Program-made: the position numbers and the translations under genes
Notes under the pieces: generated by a model
Databases searched by the model: none
What the model was told of the DNA's origin: nothing
The model's input: the letters and a program-made list of their open reading frames with translations, nothing else
NCBI GenBank assembly: GCA_963850525.1
Contig: CAWKLQ010000010.1
Location: forward strand, 124,001-188,000
Length of the DNA: 64,000 nt
DNA from: JAEMQF01 sp963850525
GTDB lineage: Bacteria > Pseudomonadota > Gammaproteobacteria > Burkholderiales > Burkholderiaceae_C
Direction: 5' to 3'
In this document: piece by piece, positions 9,884-17,765 of the stretch
Position numbering within the stretch: the first letter of the stretch is position 1
Layout of the letters: each line of letters starts with the position of its first letter

Positions 9884-10054
9884 CTCGATCCTGTTCAGCA
9901 GGCGCTCGGCCACACGAGCCCGGTCGACGCTTCCGGGTGCGGACGCGTGCATCGGCTGCAGTTTCGAAGGAGCGAACTTTACGCGCATTGCGTGCAATTG
10001 CGCGCCGTTGACGAGAAACTTGTGCGCGTCCGCCCTTGAGGGGGATAGACCGGG

Positions 10055-10624
10055 TCAGCCGACGGCTTTCACCCAGTTCACCAGGTCTTCGGGCTTGAGG
10101 GCGCCGAGTTTGCGATGCTGGGGCTCCCCGTCGCGGCCGAAAACGACGCTGAATGGCAAGGCGCCTGCGCTGTTGCCCAGTTCGCGCGCCAGCTCCGACC
10201 CGGCGAAGCCGAGGATGCCCACCGCGAACTCGACATTGCGTCGTTTCACGAAGTCGCGCACCGGATCGGCGTTGTCGATCGCCAGCCCGACGACGCGCCA
10301 GCCCTTGGCCGCGTGGTCGCGTTGAAACTGGTCGAGCATGGGCATTTCGGCAACGCACGGCGCGCACCAGGTGGCCCAGAAATTGACGAGCACGGGCCTG
10401 CCGCGCAGCTCGGCCATGATCAACTCGCCGCCCGACGGGCGCTCGAAGCGCATCGACCACAGGTCGCTGCCTGTCGACGGTGCGCTTGTTCGGGGCGCGT
10501 CCTGGACGGGCAGTTGCCCTTCCGTCTTGGTGCGACGCAGCGCCAGTCCCACGCCTGCCGCCGCAGCGGCGACGCCGCCGATCGCGCCGACGATCAGCAA
10601 GGTGCGACGAGGTGGTGCAGTCAT
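10055..10624 (-). CDS. TlpA/ResA-like thiol:disulfide oxidoreductase
   Basis: Membrane-anchored periplasmic thioredoxin-fold protein of 189 residues. An N-terminal hydrophobic anchor (about residues 8-29) is followed by the thioredoxin domain with active site WCAPC (Cys87 and Cys90) and the cis-Pro region (ALPFSVVFGRDG). Such proteins reduce or oxidise periplasmic cysteines, for example in cytochrome c maturation. The ATG at 10624 overlaps the stop of the upstream gene by 4 bases (ATGA), indicating translational coupling. Confidence 0.9.
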   Translation of the reverse strand: MTAPPRRTLLIVGAIGGVAAAAAGVGLALRRTKTEGQLPVQDAPRTSAPSTGSDLWSMRFERPSGGELIMAELRGRPVLVNFWATWCAPCVAEMPMLDQFQRDHAAKGWRVVGLAIDNADPVRDFVKRRNVEFAVGILGFAGSELARELGNSAGALPFSVVFGRDGEPQHRKLGALKPEDLVNWVKAVG

Positions 10625-11217
10625 GGTTGCGCCTCGAGCCGCGACAGCGCGTTCAAGTCGCCGCGCCGCGCCCGACCCGAGTCGTCCGGTCGCAGCGCGC
10701 CGCGCAGCTCGTCGTGGTCGTGCACGGCCAGATGCACCGTGACCGGCATGCCGAGCTCGGGGCTCGGCGTGGCGACGCTCAAGACGTCGATGCCCTGGCC
10801 TTGCAGACCGGTTGTGGTTCCCACCGAGAAGTCGACTCCCATGTTGAGCAGCGTGATTTCGGCTGATTTGGGGTCGTCGCAAAACAGCTGGAGGTGCACG
10901 TCATTGTTGCGTGTCGCCGTGCCGCGCCAGACGGCACCCGCCAGGTGCGGGCGAAACCCGGCAAGGCGCTGCATCCATTGTTTGGCGACTTTGCGCAGCG
11001 CCGCCAATTCGGCGGGCTGGGTGTCGGCGCAGAACAGCGCGAGGTAGGTGCGCACCTCGTCTTCGATCGCCTGGTTGTCGGGCAGGTCCGCGCTGCGCGC
11101 CTTGTGCCGGCCCAGGTCGCGTGCCGCGCGGCGCTTCGCCGGGCCGTACTCCATGCCCTCTTCGACGATGAGTCGCGCCGCGCACGCGGCGACTTCGTTG
11201 GCAAAACCTGCTGGCAT
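10621..11217 (-). CDS. Conserved protein of unknown function, coupled to tlpA
   Basis: 198-residue soluble protein that I do not recognise by function. It is rich in charged helices in the first half (EEGMEYGPAKRRAARDLG, EDEVRTYLALF). The second half has several beta-prone stretches (NNDVHLQLFCDD, PVTVHLAVHDHDELRGAL). No signal peptide or transmembrane segment is seen. Its stop overlaps the tlpA start by 4 bases, so the two proteins are made together. A comparable gene next to tlpA is, as far as I recall, common in Burkholderiales. A distant nucleotidyltransferase-like fold is possible but not shown. Confidence 0.75.
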   Translation of the reverse strand: MPAGFANEVAACAARLIVEEGMEYGPAKRRAARDLGRHKARSADLPDNQAIEDEVRTYLALFCADTQPAELAALRKVAKQWMQRLAGFRPHLAGAVWRGTATRNNDVHLQLFCDDPKSAEITLLNMGVDFSVGTTTGLQGQGIDVLSVATPSPELGMPVTVHLAVHDHDELRGALRPDDSGRARRGDLNALSRLEAQP

Positions 11218-11251
11218 GGGGCGATTCTAGGCATGGACAGAGGCCCTGCCG

Positions 11252-11965
11252 TCACGGCAGCTCAACGTCGGCCATTCGCGCCATCACGGTGCCGGCGCGG
11301 CCGAGCACGTAGTCCGAGTGCGGGCGCTTCTCGAAGCGCTTGGGTGCGGGCAACATGACGGCGAGCTGCGCCGCCTGGTGGGCGCCAAGCTGGCTGGCGT
11401 CGACGTGAAAGTAGTGGCGCGCCGCAGCCTGCGCGCCGAAGATTCCTTCGCCCCACTCGACATTGTTGAGGTAGATCTCGAGGATGCGCCGCTTGCTCAG
11501 CAAAGTCTCCAGCATGAGCGTCAGGACCAGCTCCTGCGCCTTGCGCGGCAAGGTTCGTTCGCCGGCGAGGAACAGGTTCTTCGCGAGCTGCTGGGTGATC
11601 GTCGAGCCGCCGACGAGTTTTCCTTTGCGGGCGCGCTGGTTGCGCTCGAAAGCCTGCTCCAGCGCGTCCCAGTCGACGCCGCCGTGGCGCGTGAACCCGG
11701 CGTCTTCCGACGCGATCACGGCGCGCTTCAAGTGTTCCGAGATGCGCTCGTAGTCGGTCCATTGCTGGCTCCACAGAATCTTGCCCTGGGTGCGCAGGAG
11801 GCGGGTCGCTTCGGACCGCTGAAACGTCGTGGACTGCGGGTCGATCACGCGCATCAATCCGACGCGCGCGACAAACGAGATCTGCAGCGCCAGCGTCGCG
11901 AGCAGCAGCAAAGCGACGAGCCGCGCCAGCCCCGACCTGAGCCCTTGGCTAACGCTGCGCGGCAT
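11252..11965 (-). CDS. mtgA: Monofunctional biosynthetic peptidoglycan transglycosylase
   Basis: Polymerises lipid II into glycan strands at the inner membrane. It has 237 residues. An N-terminal transmembrane helix (about residues 12-32) is followed by a GT51 domain with EDAGFTRHGGVDW (catalytic Glu), GGSTITQQLAKNLFL, RKAQEL and KRRILEIYLNNVEWG. The ATG at 11965 lies inside the end of the tonB-like gene (17-base overlap). In many relatives aroE sits between these two genes; here it does not. Confidence 0.95.
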   Translation of the reverse strand: MPRSVSQGLRSGLARLVALLLLATLALQISFVARVGLMRVIDPQSTTFQRSEATRLLRTQGKILWSQQWTDYERISEHLKRAVIASEDAGFTRHGGVDWDALEQAFERNQRARKGKLVGGSTITQQLAKNLFLAGERTLPRKAQELVLTLMLETLLSKRRILEIYLNNVEWGEGIFGAQAAARHYFHVDASQLGAHQAAQLAVMLPAPKRFEKRPHSDYVLGRAGTVMARMADVELP

Positions 11966-12809
11966 TGAGCTGCGTCGTCTCCAGGCCCTCGTCGTGGGTG
12001 AAGCGAAAGCGCGAGGTGATGACGATCTGGTCGGCCTTGCTGTGCATGGCCAGCGTGAACCGGCCGAACGGCGCGGCCGCCTTGACGATGGCCACCGCAC
12101 GCAGGTCCAGCACCTTGGAGTTCGACGCGCGCACGACTTCGGTGTCGACCACACGGCCTGCGGCGTCAACGGTGACGTTCATCGTCAGCTCGCCGTACAG
12201 CTTGCGCCCCTGGTACTCGGGGAAGTTGCGCGTGCCGCGTTCTTCGATCTTGCGGCGCAGCGCGTCGTAGTAGATCGCATAGTCCTCTTCTTTCGTCGAC
12301 GGGCTGATGTAGCGCTTTTTCGGCCGCGCATTTTCCTCGTTGACGCGCTTCTCGATCTCGGCGAGCAATTGCACGAGCTGGCGGCGCTTGTCTTCGTCGG
12401 CGCGCTCATTCACCGTGCCCTGGTCGCGGCGCGGATCGGGCGGCGCCATCAAGGCGAGTTCGCGGCGCAGCTGCGCGAGCAGTTGCATTTGCGATTGCTG
12501 CAGCTGTTCGATCTGGCGCCGCGCTTCTTCGGTGCTGTCGCCCAGTTCGATCAGCGCCGAGGGCGGCAACGGCGACGTCGCGCGCCCCTTCGCCGCCTCG
12601 CCGCCGCCGGCCAGGTTCGCCTGCGCGATCGCCTGAGGCTTCTCCGGGCGTTCGCCGGAACGCGAGTTGACGAGGATCACCTCGAGCGGCGTGTCCTGGA
12701 AGACGCGGTTGAACGATTCCGGGTCGACGATGCGCAGCGTCAGCAGCGCGGCGTGCACGCCGAGCGAACACAACAAGGCGATGTGCAGGGTCGACAGCTT
12801 TTTCAGCAT
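11949..12809 (-). CDS. TonB-family energy transducer-like protein
   Basis: 286-residue inner-membrane protein. A single N-terminal transmembrane helix (about residues 8-27) is followed by a coiled-coil-prone region rich in Gln/Glu/Arg (about 95-165) instead of the usual Pro-rich stalk. A C-terminal TonB domain follows (GRKLYGELTMNVTVDAAGRVVDTEV onward in two parts). No exbB/exbD neighbours are present, so its partner and receptor are unknown. It lies between rnb and mtgA, a position typical for this family in Burkholderiales, which suggests a cell-envelope role. Confidence 0.82.
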   Translation of the reverse strand: MLKKLSTLHIALLCSLGVHAALLTLRIVDPESFNRVFQDTPLEVILVNSRSGERPEKPQAIAQANLAGGGEAAKGRATSPLPPSALIELGDSTEEARRQIEQLQQSQMQLLAQLRRELALMAPPDPRRDQGTVNERADEDKRRQLVQLLAEIEKRVNEENARPKKRYISPSTKEEDYAIYYDALRRKIEERGTRNFPEYQGRKLYGELTMNVTVDAAGRVVDTEVVRASNSKVLDLRAVAIVKAAAPFGRFTLAMHSKADQIVITSRFRFTHDEGLETTQLNAAQR

Positions 12810-12834
12810 CGAAGTGGGGGCGGGCGCGGCCCCA

Positions 12835-14886
12835 TCATGCCGCGGGTGCCGGCAGCGCGGCTTCCGCGCTCGCCGGGTCGGGGGCGACGTCGATGGCCAA
12901 GGTCAAGGGGCCGGCTGCGTCCAGGCCTTCTTCAAGGTCGGCGTCAACGGTTTCGTTGCCGGCGGAGGTTCGTGCTGGCGCGTCGAGCTGCGTCAGCAGG
13001 CTTGCGTGCAGATCGAGCGTCAACAAGTCGCTGCCGGTGATCCTCACGCGCACCCGGGCGCCGCGCGCCAGGCTTTCGCAGCCGAGCGCGCGAAATACGA
13101 GGGGCCAGGCGTCGGCGCGCACGAGGCCGTCTTTGATGACGACCGCGTCCAGCTCGCTGACAGCGTCTTGCGCGAGCGCCTTGAGCGTCCAGTAGCGTTC
13201 GATGGCCGACTGAAATGCGTTGTACTCGGCGTAAGCCGCATCGAAACTCGAAATGATGGAAAACAGCGCCGCGTCCTTGGGCTTGAAGTGCGCGGCGAGC
13301 GCCGCCGTGCGGCCGTGCCGGGCGCAGGCGACGATCTGCCACTGGTTGACGAGATCGACATAGCGGCGCAGCGGCGACGTCGCCCAACTGTATTGCGCAA
13401 CGCCGATGCCCGCGTGCGGCGCGGCGCGCGTGCCCATGCGGACCTTGACGCCCGGCGCCATGCTGGCTTGAGCGCGGTAAATACCGGGAACGCCGCACTC
13501 GTTCAACCAGCCGCCCCAAGTGCTGTTCGCCAGGATCATCGCCTCGGCGACGATCAAGTCGAGCGGTGCGCCGCGCTGGCGCACACCGATCGTGACTGTC
13601 TCGTCGCCGCGCGGCTCGCGCCCCTCGTTGCCTTCGAGTTTGAAGTTGTAGTCGGGCCGGTTGAAATTTTCCGGCTTGCCGCGGCGCACTTCGCGCGCCG
13701 CCTTCAAGTGGCACGCGAGACGGAAGGCAAACGCGAGTTCGGCAGCGAACGCATAGTCTGCACTCGCCGCGCCGGTCAGCGACTCTGCGGTGATGACGCG
13801 GTCCAGCTCGTCGTGGCGCAAGTTGGCCGCGATCGGCACGCGCTCCAGGCGTGTTTCGCTGCTGCGCACCTCTAGCGTCGCTTCGTCCAGCGTCACGTAA
13901 AGCGACACCGCCGGGCAGTCGCGCCCCGCGATCAGCGTATACGCCTGGACCACGGCGTCGGGCAGCATCGTCAGTTTGTAGCCCGGCATGTAGACGGTGC
14001 TCAAACGTTCGCGCGCGAGTTGGTCGACTGCGGAATCGGGCGCAAACGCAAGCGCCGGCGCTGCGATGTGAATGCCGAAGCTGATCGTGCCTGTGCCCAG
14101 GCCGGTCACGGACAGCGCGTCGTCGATCTCGGTCGTCATCGAATCGTCGATCGAGAAGGCGCGCACTGCGGCGAGCAGCAAGGTCTCGCGGATCGGTGGC
14201 GCGGCGAGCTCGGGCAGCTCGGTCCCTTTCGGGAAGTTCTCGAACACGAAGCGCTTCCAGTGAAACTGGTACGGCGAGTGAATCGCGCCGGCGGCTTTCA
14301 GCAATTCGAGCGGCGCCTTTTGCGAACGCCGCGCGGCTTCGACGACGGCCTTGTACTCCGGCGCGTTCTTGTCGGGCTTGAACAAGATCTTGTAGAGGTT
14401 CTCGCGCACCGGCGCCGGGCATCCGCCCGTCGTCAGCTCGCCGGCCCAGGCGTCGATTTGTGCCGCAAGCGCCTGTTTGCGTGCAATGCCTTGCAAGGCG
14501 GCTTTGACGATCTCTTCGGGCGCCTTGCGAAACACGCCCTTGCCCTGGCGGCGAAAGTAATGTGGTGCATCGAACAGGGCAAACAGCGCTGCGGCTTGCT
14601 TCTCGGGGCCGGCCGAGGCGTCGAAGTAGTCGCGCGCCAGATCAGCAAATCCGAACTCTTCGGCGGGCGCGAATTCCCACGCCAGGTTCGGGTCGATGTC
14701 GCGCGCCAGTGCTTGTGCCGCCGCGATCAATTCAGCGGGGGCGGGCTTGTCAAACTTGAGCAGCACGTTGCCTGACTTGACCTTGATCCGCTTGCCCGAA
14801 TCGAGTTCGATCTGTGCGGAAGTTTCGGCTTCGCTCATGAGCCGGCCGGCGAGAAACTTCCCGCCGTCTTCGAAGAGTGCATACAT
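12835..14886 (-). CDS. RNase II-family exoribonuclease (RNB domain)
   Basis: 3'-5' exoribonuclease of 683 residues. The RNB catalytic centre is visible as FSIDDSMTTEIDDALS, giving the cluster of metal-binding aspartates, with the downstream block ATSPLRRYVDLVNQWQ in the second half of the domain. An OB-like C-terminal region and a weakly conserved N-terminal region flank it. No ribosome binding site is seen before the ATG at 14886. A GACAAT hexamer lies 9 bases upstream instead, so the mRNA may have almost no leader. Confidence 0.9.
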   Translation of the reverse strand: MYALFEDGGKFLAGRLMSEAETSAQIELDSGKRIKVKSGNVLLKFDKPAPAELIAAAQALARDIDPNLAWEFAPAEEFGFADLARDYFDASAGPEKQAAALFALFDAPHYFRRQGKGVFRKAPEEIVKAALQGIARKQALAAQIDAWAGELTTGGCPAPVRENLYKILFKPDKNAPEYKAVVEAARRSQKAPLELLKAAGAIHSPYQFHWKRFVFENFPKGTELPELAAPPIRETLLLAAVRAFSIDDSMTTEIDDALSVTGLGTGTISFGIHIAAPALAFAPDSAVDQLARERLSTVYMPGYKLTMLPDAVVQAYTLIAGRDCPAVSLYVTLDEATLEVRSSETRLERVPIAANLRHDELDRVITAESLTGAASADYAFAAELAFAFRLACHLKAAREVRRGKPENFNRPDYNFKLEGNEGREPRGDETVTIGVRQRGAPLDLIVAEAMILANSTWGGWLNECGVPGIYRAQASMAPGVKVRMGTRAAPHAGIGVAQYSWATSPLRRYVDLVNQWQIVACARHGRTAALAAHFKPKDAALFSIISSFDAAYAEYNAFQSAIERYWTLKALAQDAVSELDAVVIKDGLVRADAWPLVFRALGCESLARGARVRVRITGSDLLTLDLHASLLTQLDAPARTSAGNETVDADLEEGLDAAGPLTLAIDVAPDPASAEAALPAPAA

Positions 14887-14895
14887 AGGGGCGCG

Positions 14896-14901
14896 ATTGT
14901 C
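14896..14901 (-). promoter_or_regulatory. Candidate -10 element of the RNase II gene
   Basis: GACAAT on the minus strand with 9 bases between it and the ATG. Transcription starting about 7 bases downstream of the hexamer would leave a leader of only 2-3 bases. No -35 consensus is seen. Confidence 0.35.
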
Positions 14902-14947
14902 GCTTGATCTCGCGCTCGCCCCGCCGGCGTGCCGCGCGCTCGCGCCA

Positions 14948-14953
14948 TGACAA
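14948..14953 (+). promoter_or_regulatory. Candidate -10 element of the broken EamA gene
   Basis: GACAAT with 7 bases before the GTG at 14961; same spacing as at hisI and the DUF721 gene. Confidence 0.3.
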
Positions 14954-14960
14954 TCGCACG

Positions 14961-15570
14961 GTGAACCCGGAAATTGCGCCCACCGCGGCTGCGCTGCAAG
15001 CGCGCGAACTGCGCGTCGCGCAGGCGCTGGTTTTTGTCGCGCCCGCGATGTGGAGCGTGAACTACCTCATCGCGCGCTGGGCGCCTGGCGTGATTGCACC
15101 GCACGCGCTGGCGTTGGGACGCTGGTGCATCGCGGCGCTGATCCTCGGCGCGTTTTGTCACCGCGAAATCGCTGCGAAGCGGTTCGCCGTCGCCGCCGAG
15201 TGGCGCCACCTGCTCGTGCTCGGTGCGCTCGGCATGTGGATTTCCGGCTCGTTTGTCTACATCGGCGGGCGCAGCACGACGGCGATCAACATCGGCCTGC
15301 TCTACGCGGGCACGCCCGTGCTCATCGTCTTCGCTTCGGCGCTGTTCCTGCGCGAACGTGTGGGGGTGCGCCAGGGCCTGGGCGTTGCGCTCGGTCTGGC
15401 GGGCGTGTTGCAGGTGGTGTTGCGCGGCGACTGGCAGGCGCTCGCGCAACTGCGCGTGAACGTACAGCGCGGCAATCGCCTGGGCAGTGCTCGGTGAACA
15501 CATCGAAGTCTTCCACGGCGTGGGCGCCCTGTTGATCTTGCCGGGCATCTGGCTCTCGACGCGGCGCTGA
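14961..15570 (+). pseudogene. EamA/DMT-family transporter with internal deletion and frame change
   Basis: The first part (14961 to about 15460) reads as the first EamA domain: helices around WSVNYLIARWAPG, GRWCIAALILGAF, HLLVLGALGMWISGSFVYIGG and the NIGLLYAGTPVLIVF segment. After WQALAQLR the frame carries on into unrelated residues and stops at 15497. In a different frame, from 15463, the typical C-terminal end of such a transporter appears (YSAAIAWAVLGEHIE, then GVGALLILPGIWLSTRR) and stops at 15570. About 100 residues of the second domain are missing. The start is probably the GTG at 14961. The gene is almost certainly inactive unless this is an assembly error. Confidence 0.8.
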
Positions 15571-15594
15571 GCGCGTGCCGGGGCTGCGGCGCAC

Positions 15595-16143
15595 TCAGTA
15601 CGTGCGCCCACCCTTGTACTGCGCGTGCGCGCGCCGCGCGAGCGGCGCACCACGCTGCAGCGCGGCAAACGATCCGGCGGCGTGCGCATGGCAAATCGCC
15701 AGTCCGAGCGCGTCGGCAGCGTCTTTGCCGGGCAGGCCGGGCAGGGCGAGCAGGCGCTTGACCATTTCTTGCACCTGCTCTTTCGCCGCCTTGCCGTGAC
15801 CGACGATGGCCTTTTTCATCTGCAATGCGGTGTACTCTGAGACGGCGATGTCGCTGCTGACGAGCGCAGCGAGCGCCGCGCCGCGCGCCTGGCCGAGCAA
15901 CAGCGTCGACTGCGGATTGACGTTGACGAAGACGATCTCGACGGCACAGCACTGCGCCTGGTAACGCGCAGCGACTTCGCGCACGCCGTCGAAAATGATC
16001 TTCAGGCGCGCCGGCAGCTCGCCGATGTTGACCGTGTCGGTCTTGATCGTGCCGCTGGCGACGTAGTGCAGGCGCGAGCCTTCCGCGTCGATGACGCCAA
16101 AGCCCGTGGTGCGCAGGCCGGGGTCGATGCCGAGGATTCGCAA
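15595..16143 (-). CDS. ruvC: Crossover junction endodeoxyribonuclease RuvC
   Basis: Resolves Holliday junctions during recombination. It has 182 residues, normal for the family. Acidic catalytic residues are visible in GIDPG (Asp7), AVEIVF and the C-terminal KDAADALGLAICHAH. The start codon is TTG at 16143, supported by a GAGAGG ribosome binding site 5 bases upstream and by the family N-terminus RILGIDPG. It lies 9 bases after the cdsA-like gene. ruvA and ruvB, which often follow, are not here. Confidence 0.96.
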   Translation of the reverse strand: MRILGIDPGLRTTGFGVIDAEGSRLHYVASGTIKTDTVNIGELPARLKIIFDGVREVAARYQAQCCAVEIVFVNVNPQSTLLLGQARGAALAALVSSDIAVSEYTALQMKKAIVGHGKAAKEQVQEMVKRLLALPGLPGKDAADALGLAICHAHAAGSFAALQRGAPLARRAHAQYKGGRTY

Positions 16144-16152
16144 GAAGGCCTC

Positions 16153-17121
16153 TCAGATGCTGAAGTACCAGCGCACCGAGTGGAAGAACACCGGCGCGGC
16201 AAAACACAGCGGCGCGATTCGATCGAGCAGGCCCACCGCACCGGTGACGGACGCCTGGCCGCCCCAATGGTGCACGCCGGCGTCTCGCTTCAACGCCTTC
16301 ATGACAAATTCACCCAAGGTGCCGCAGCCCCCGGCAAGACACGCCATGAGCAGCGCAGGAATCGGCTTGAAGGGTGTGGCCCAGTAAAGCAGCGCGCCCA
16401 TCAGCCCGGCGCTGATCACGCCCACGCCCCAACCGCGCCATGAAAAAGACCTGCTGATCGCGCGCGCGACCGGCCTGCGGCGCAATTGCCGGCTCGCGCT
16501 TTCCTGCGCGATCTGGGCAACCGCGACGACCGCGACGAGGTAGAACACGAGAAACGCGCCGCGCCCCGAATAGCCGGGCAGGTCGAGCAGCAACAGCGCC
16601 GGTGTGTGGCTGATGCCGTAGACGCAAACCATCACGCCCCACTGGATTTTCGACGTGCGTTCGAGAAAGCGCTGCGGGTCGTTGCCGAAGGCGCTGACGA
16701 CGGGAATCGCGAGAAACACGTACACCGGGATGAAGACGCTGAACAAATCGAAATGGCGCTGCGCGACGAGCAGGTACTGCACCGGCAGCACGATGAAAAA
16801 CACGAGCAACAGGCTGCGATGGTCGGCGCGCCGCGTGTGCGTGATCGTGATGAGTTCGCGCAAGGCGATGAACGAGATCACGCCGAACAGCAGCGTCGAC
16901 ATGAGCGGGCCCGCCGCCCAAGCCGACCAGAACAAGACCGATGCGACCCATGCGGCGCGCAGATCCCGGCCGAAGCCTTCGCGCTTGGCCCAGTCGGCGT
17001 CAGTGCCCTCGCGCAGCGTGACGATGAACGCCACCGCGGTGACGACCGCGAGCACGCCGAACAGCACGACGAACAGCAGGCCGACCTGCTGCGACACCGA
17101 GAGGTCGCGCAGCGCACCCAT
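16153..17121 (-). CDS. CdsA-like (phosphatidate cytidylyltransferase family) membrane protein with altered catalytic signature
   Basis: 322-residue polytopic membrane protein of the CTP transferase family, with about eight hydrophobic helices. Known members make CDP-diacylglycerol from phosphatidate and CTP. The C-terminal signature normally reads KR-x4-KD followed by GHGG and DRID. Here KRDAGV is intact, but KD is replaced by HH (residues 284-285), the GHGG block by GAVG (294-297) and DRID by DRIA (300-303). The catalytic Asp and His residues are therefore missing although the surrounding sequence is well kept. The start ATG overlaps the plsC stop by one base, so the two are coupled. It may be a pseudo-enzyme partner of PlsC. 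Confidence 0.85.
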   Translation of the reverse strand: MGALRDLSVSQQVGLLFVVLFGVLAVVTAVAFIVTLREGTDADWAKREGFGRDLRAAWVASVLFWSAWAAGPLMSTLLFGVISFIALRELITITHTRRADHRSLLLVFFIVLPVQYLLVAQRHFDLFSVFIPVYVFLAIPVVSAFGNDPQRFLERTSKIQWGVMVCVYGISHTPALLLLDLPGYSGRGAFLVFYLVAVVAVAQIAQESASRQLRRRPVARAISRSFSWRGWGVGVISAGLMGALLYWATPFKPIPALLMACLAGGCGTLGEFVMKALKRDAGVHHWGGQASVTGAVGLLDRIAPLCFAAPVFFHSVRWYFSI

Positions 17122-17738
17122 CAATCGACCTCGCGCAGCGCGATCACGGAGTCGCGCGCGCGTTGCAGAAACACGCCCTTGTCTTCAGCCGCGAGAACTT
17201 GCAGCGGCGCACCGAAGGTCACTGAGCACAACAGCGGCACCGGAATCACTTCACCCTTGGGCATGACACGCTGCACGTTGGCGATCCACGCCGGGATCAG
17301 CTGCACGTTCGGGAACGCCAGCGCCAGGTGGTACAGACCCGCCTTGAACGGCGCCGGGTCGGCGGCGTGGCCGCGCGTGCCTTCCGGAAAGATCACCAGC
17401 GAGTCGCCGCTGCGCAGCGCTTGCATCAAGGGCTCCAAGGGGTCCTCGTCATCGCTGCGCTGGCGCGACACGTAGACGGCGTTGAAGATCTCGCGTGTGA
17501 TCCAGTGTTTCAGCGGGCTCGACGTCCAGTAGTCGCGCGCCGCGATCGGCCGCGTTGTGGCACGCAAGTCCTGCGGCAGCGCCGCCCAAAGCAAGACCCA
17601 GTCGAAATGGCTCTGGTGGTTCGCGAAGTAGATGCGCTGCTCGGCCTTGGGCGGGCAACCGTGCCAATGGCCTTGCGCGCCGGTGATGAGCCGCGCCAGG
17701 AAGACGAGAAACGATCCGGCTGCGTCGGCGAGTTTCAT
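17121..17738 (-). CDS. plsC: PlsC-like lysophospholipid acyltransferase
   Basis: Transfers an acyl chain to 1-acylglycerol-3-phosphate to give phosphatidate at the inner membrane. It has 205 residues. The acyltransferase motif HX4D is present as NHQSHFDW (about residue 36), and the glycerophosphate-binding motif as FPEGTRG. It lies 27 bases after purH and is coupled to the cdsA-like gene by a TGATG overlap. The pair is set among DNA and purine genes, which is not a functional link but is seen in relatives. Confidence 0.88.
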   Translation of the reverse strand: MKLADAAGSFLVFLARLITGAQGHWHGCPPKAEQRIYFANHQSHFDWVLLWAALPQDLRATTRPIAARDYWTSSPLKHWITREIFNAVYVSRQRSDDEDPLEPLMQALRSGDSLVIFPEGTRGHAADPAPFKAGLYHLALAFPNVQLIPAWIANVQRVMPKGEVIPVPLLCSVTFGAPLQVLAAEDKGVFLQRARDSVIALREVD

Positions 17739-17765
17739 AGGACAGACGCGCCCGATGACTGCGGG

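Noticed and set aside
9815..9997. 60-codon minus-strand frame in the tlpA-accB gap as an aroQ remnant or small gene
   Set aside because: No AroQ motif such as the N-terminal HGPNLN block is present, the composition is not protein-like, and no ribosome binding site is seen.
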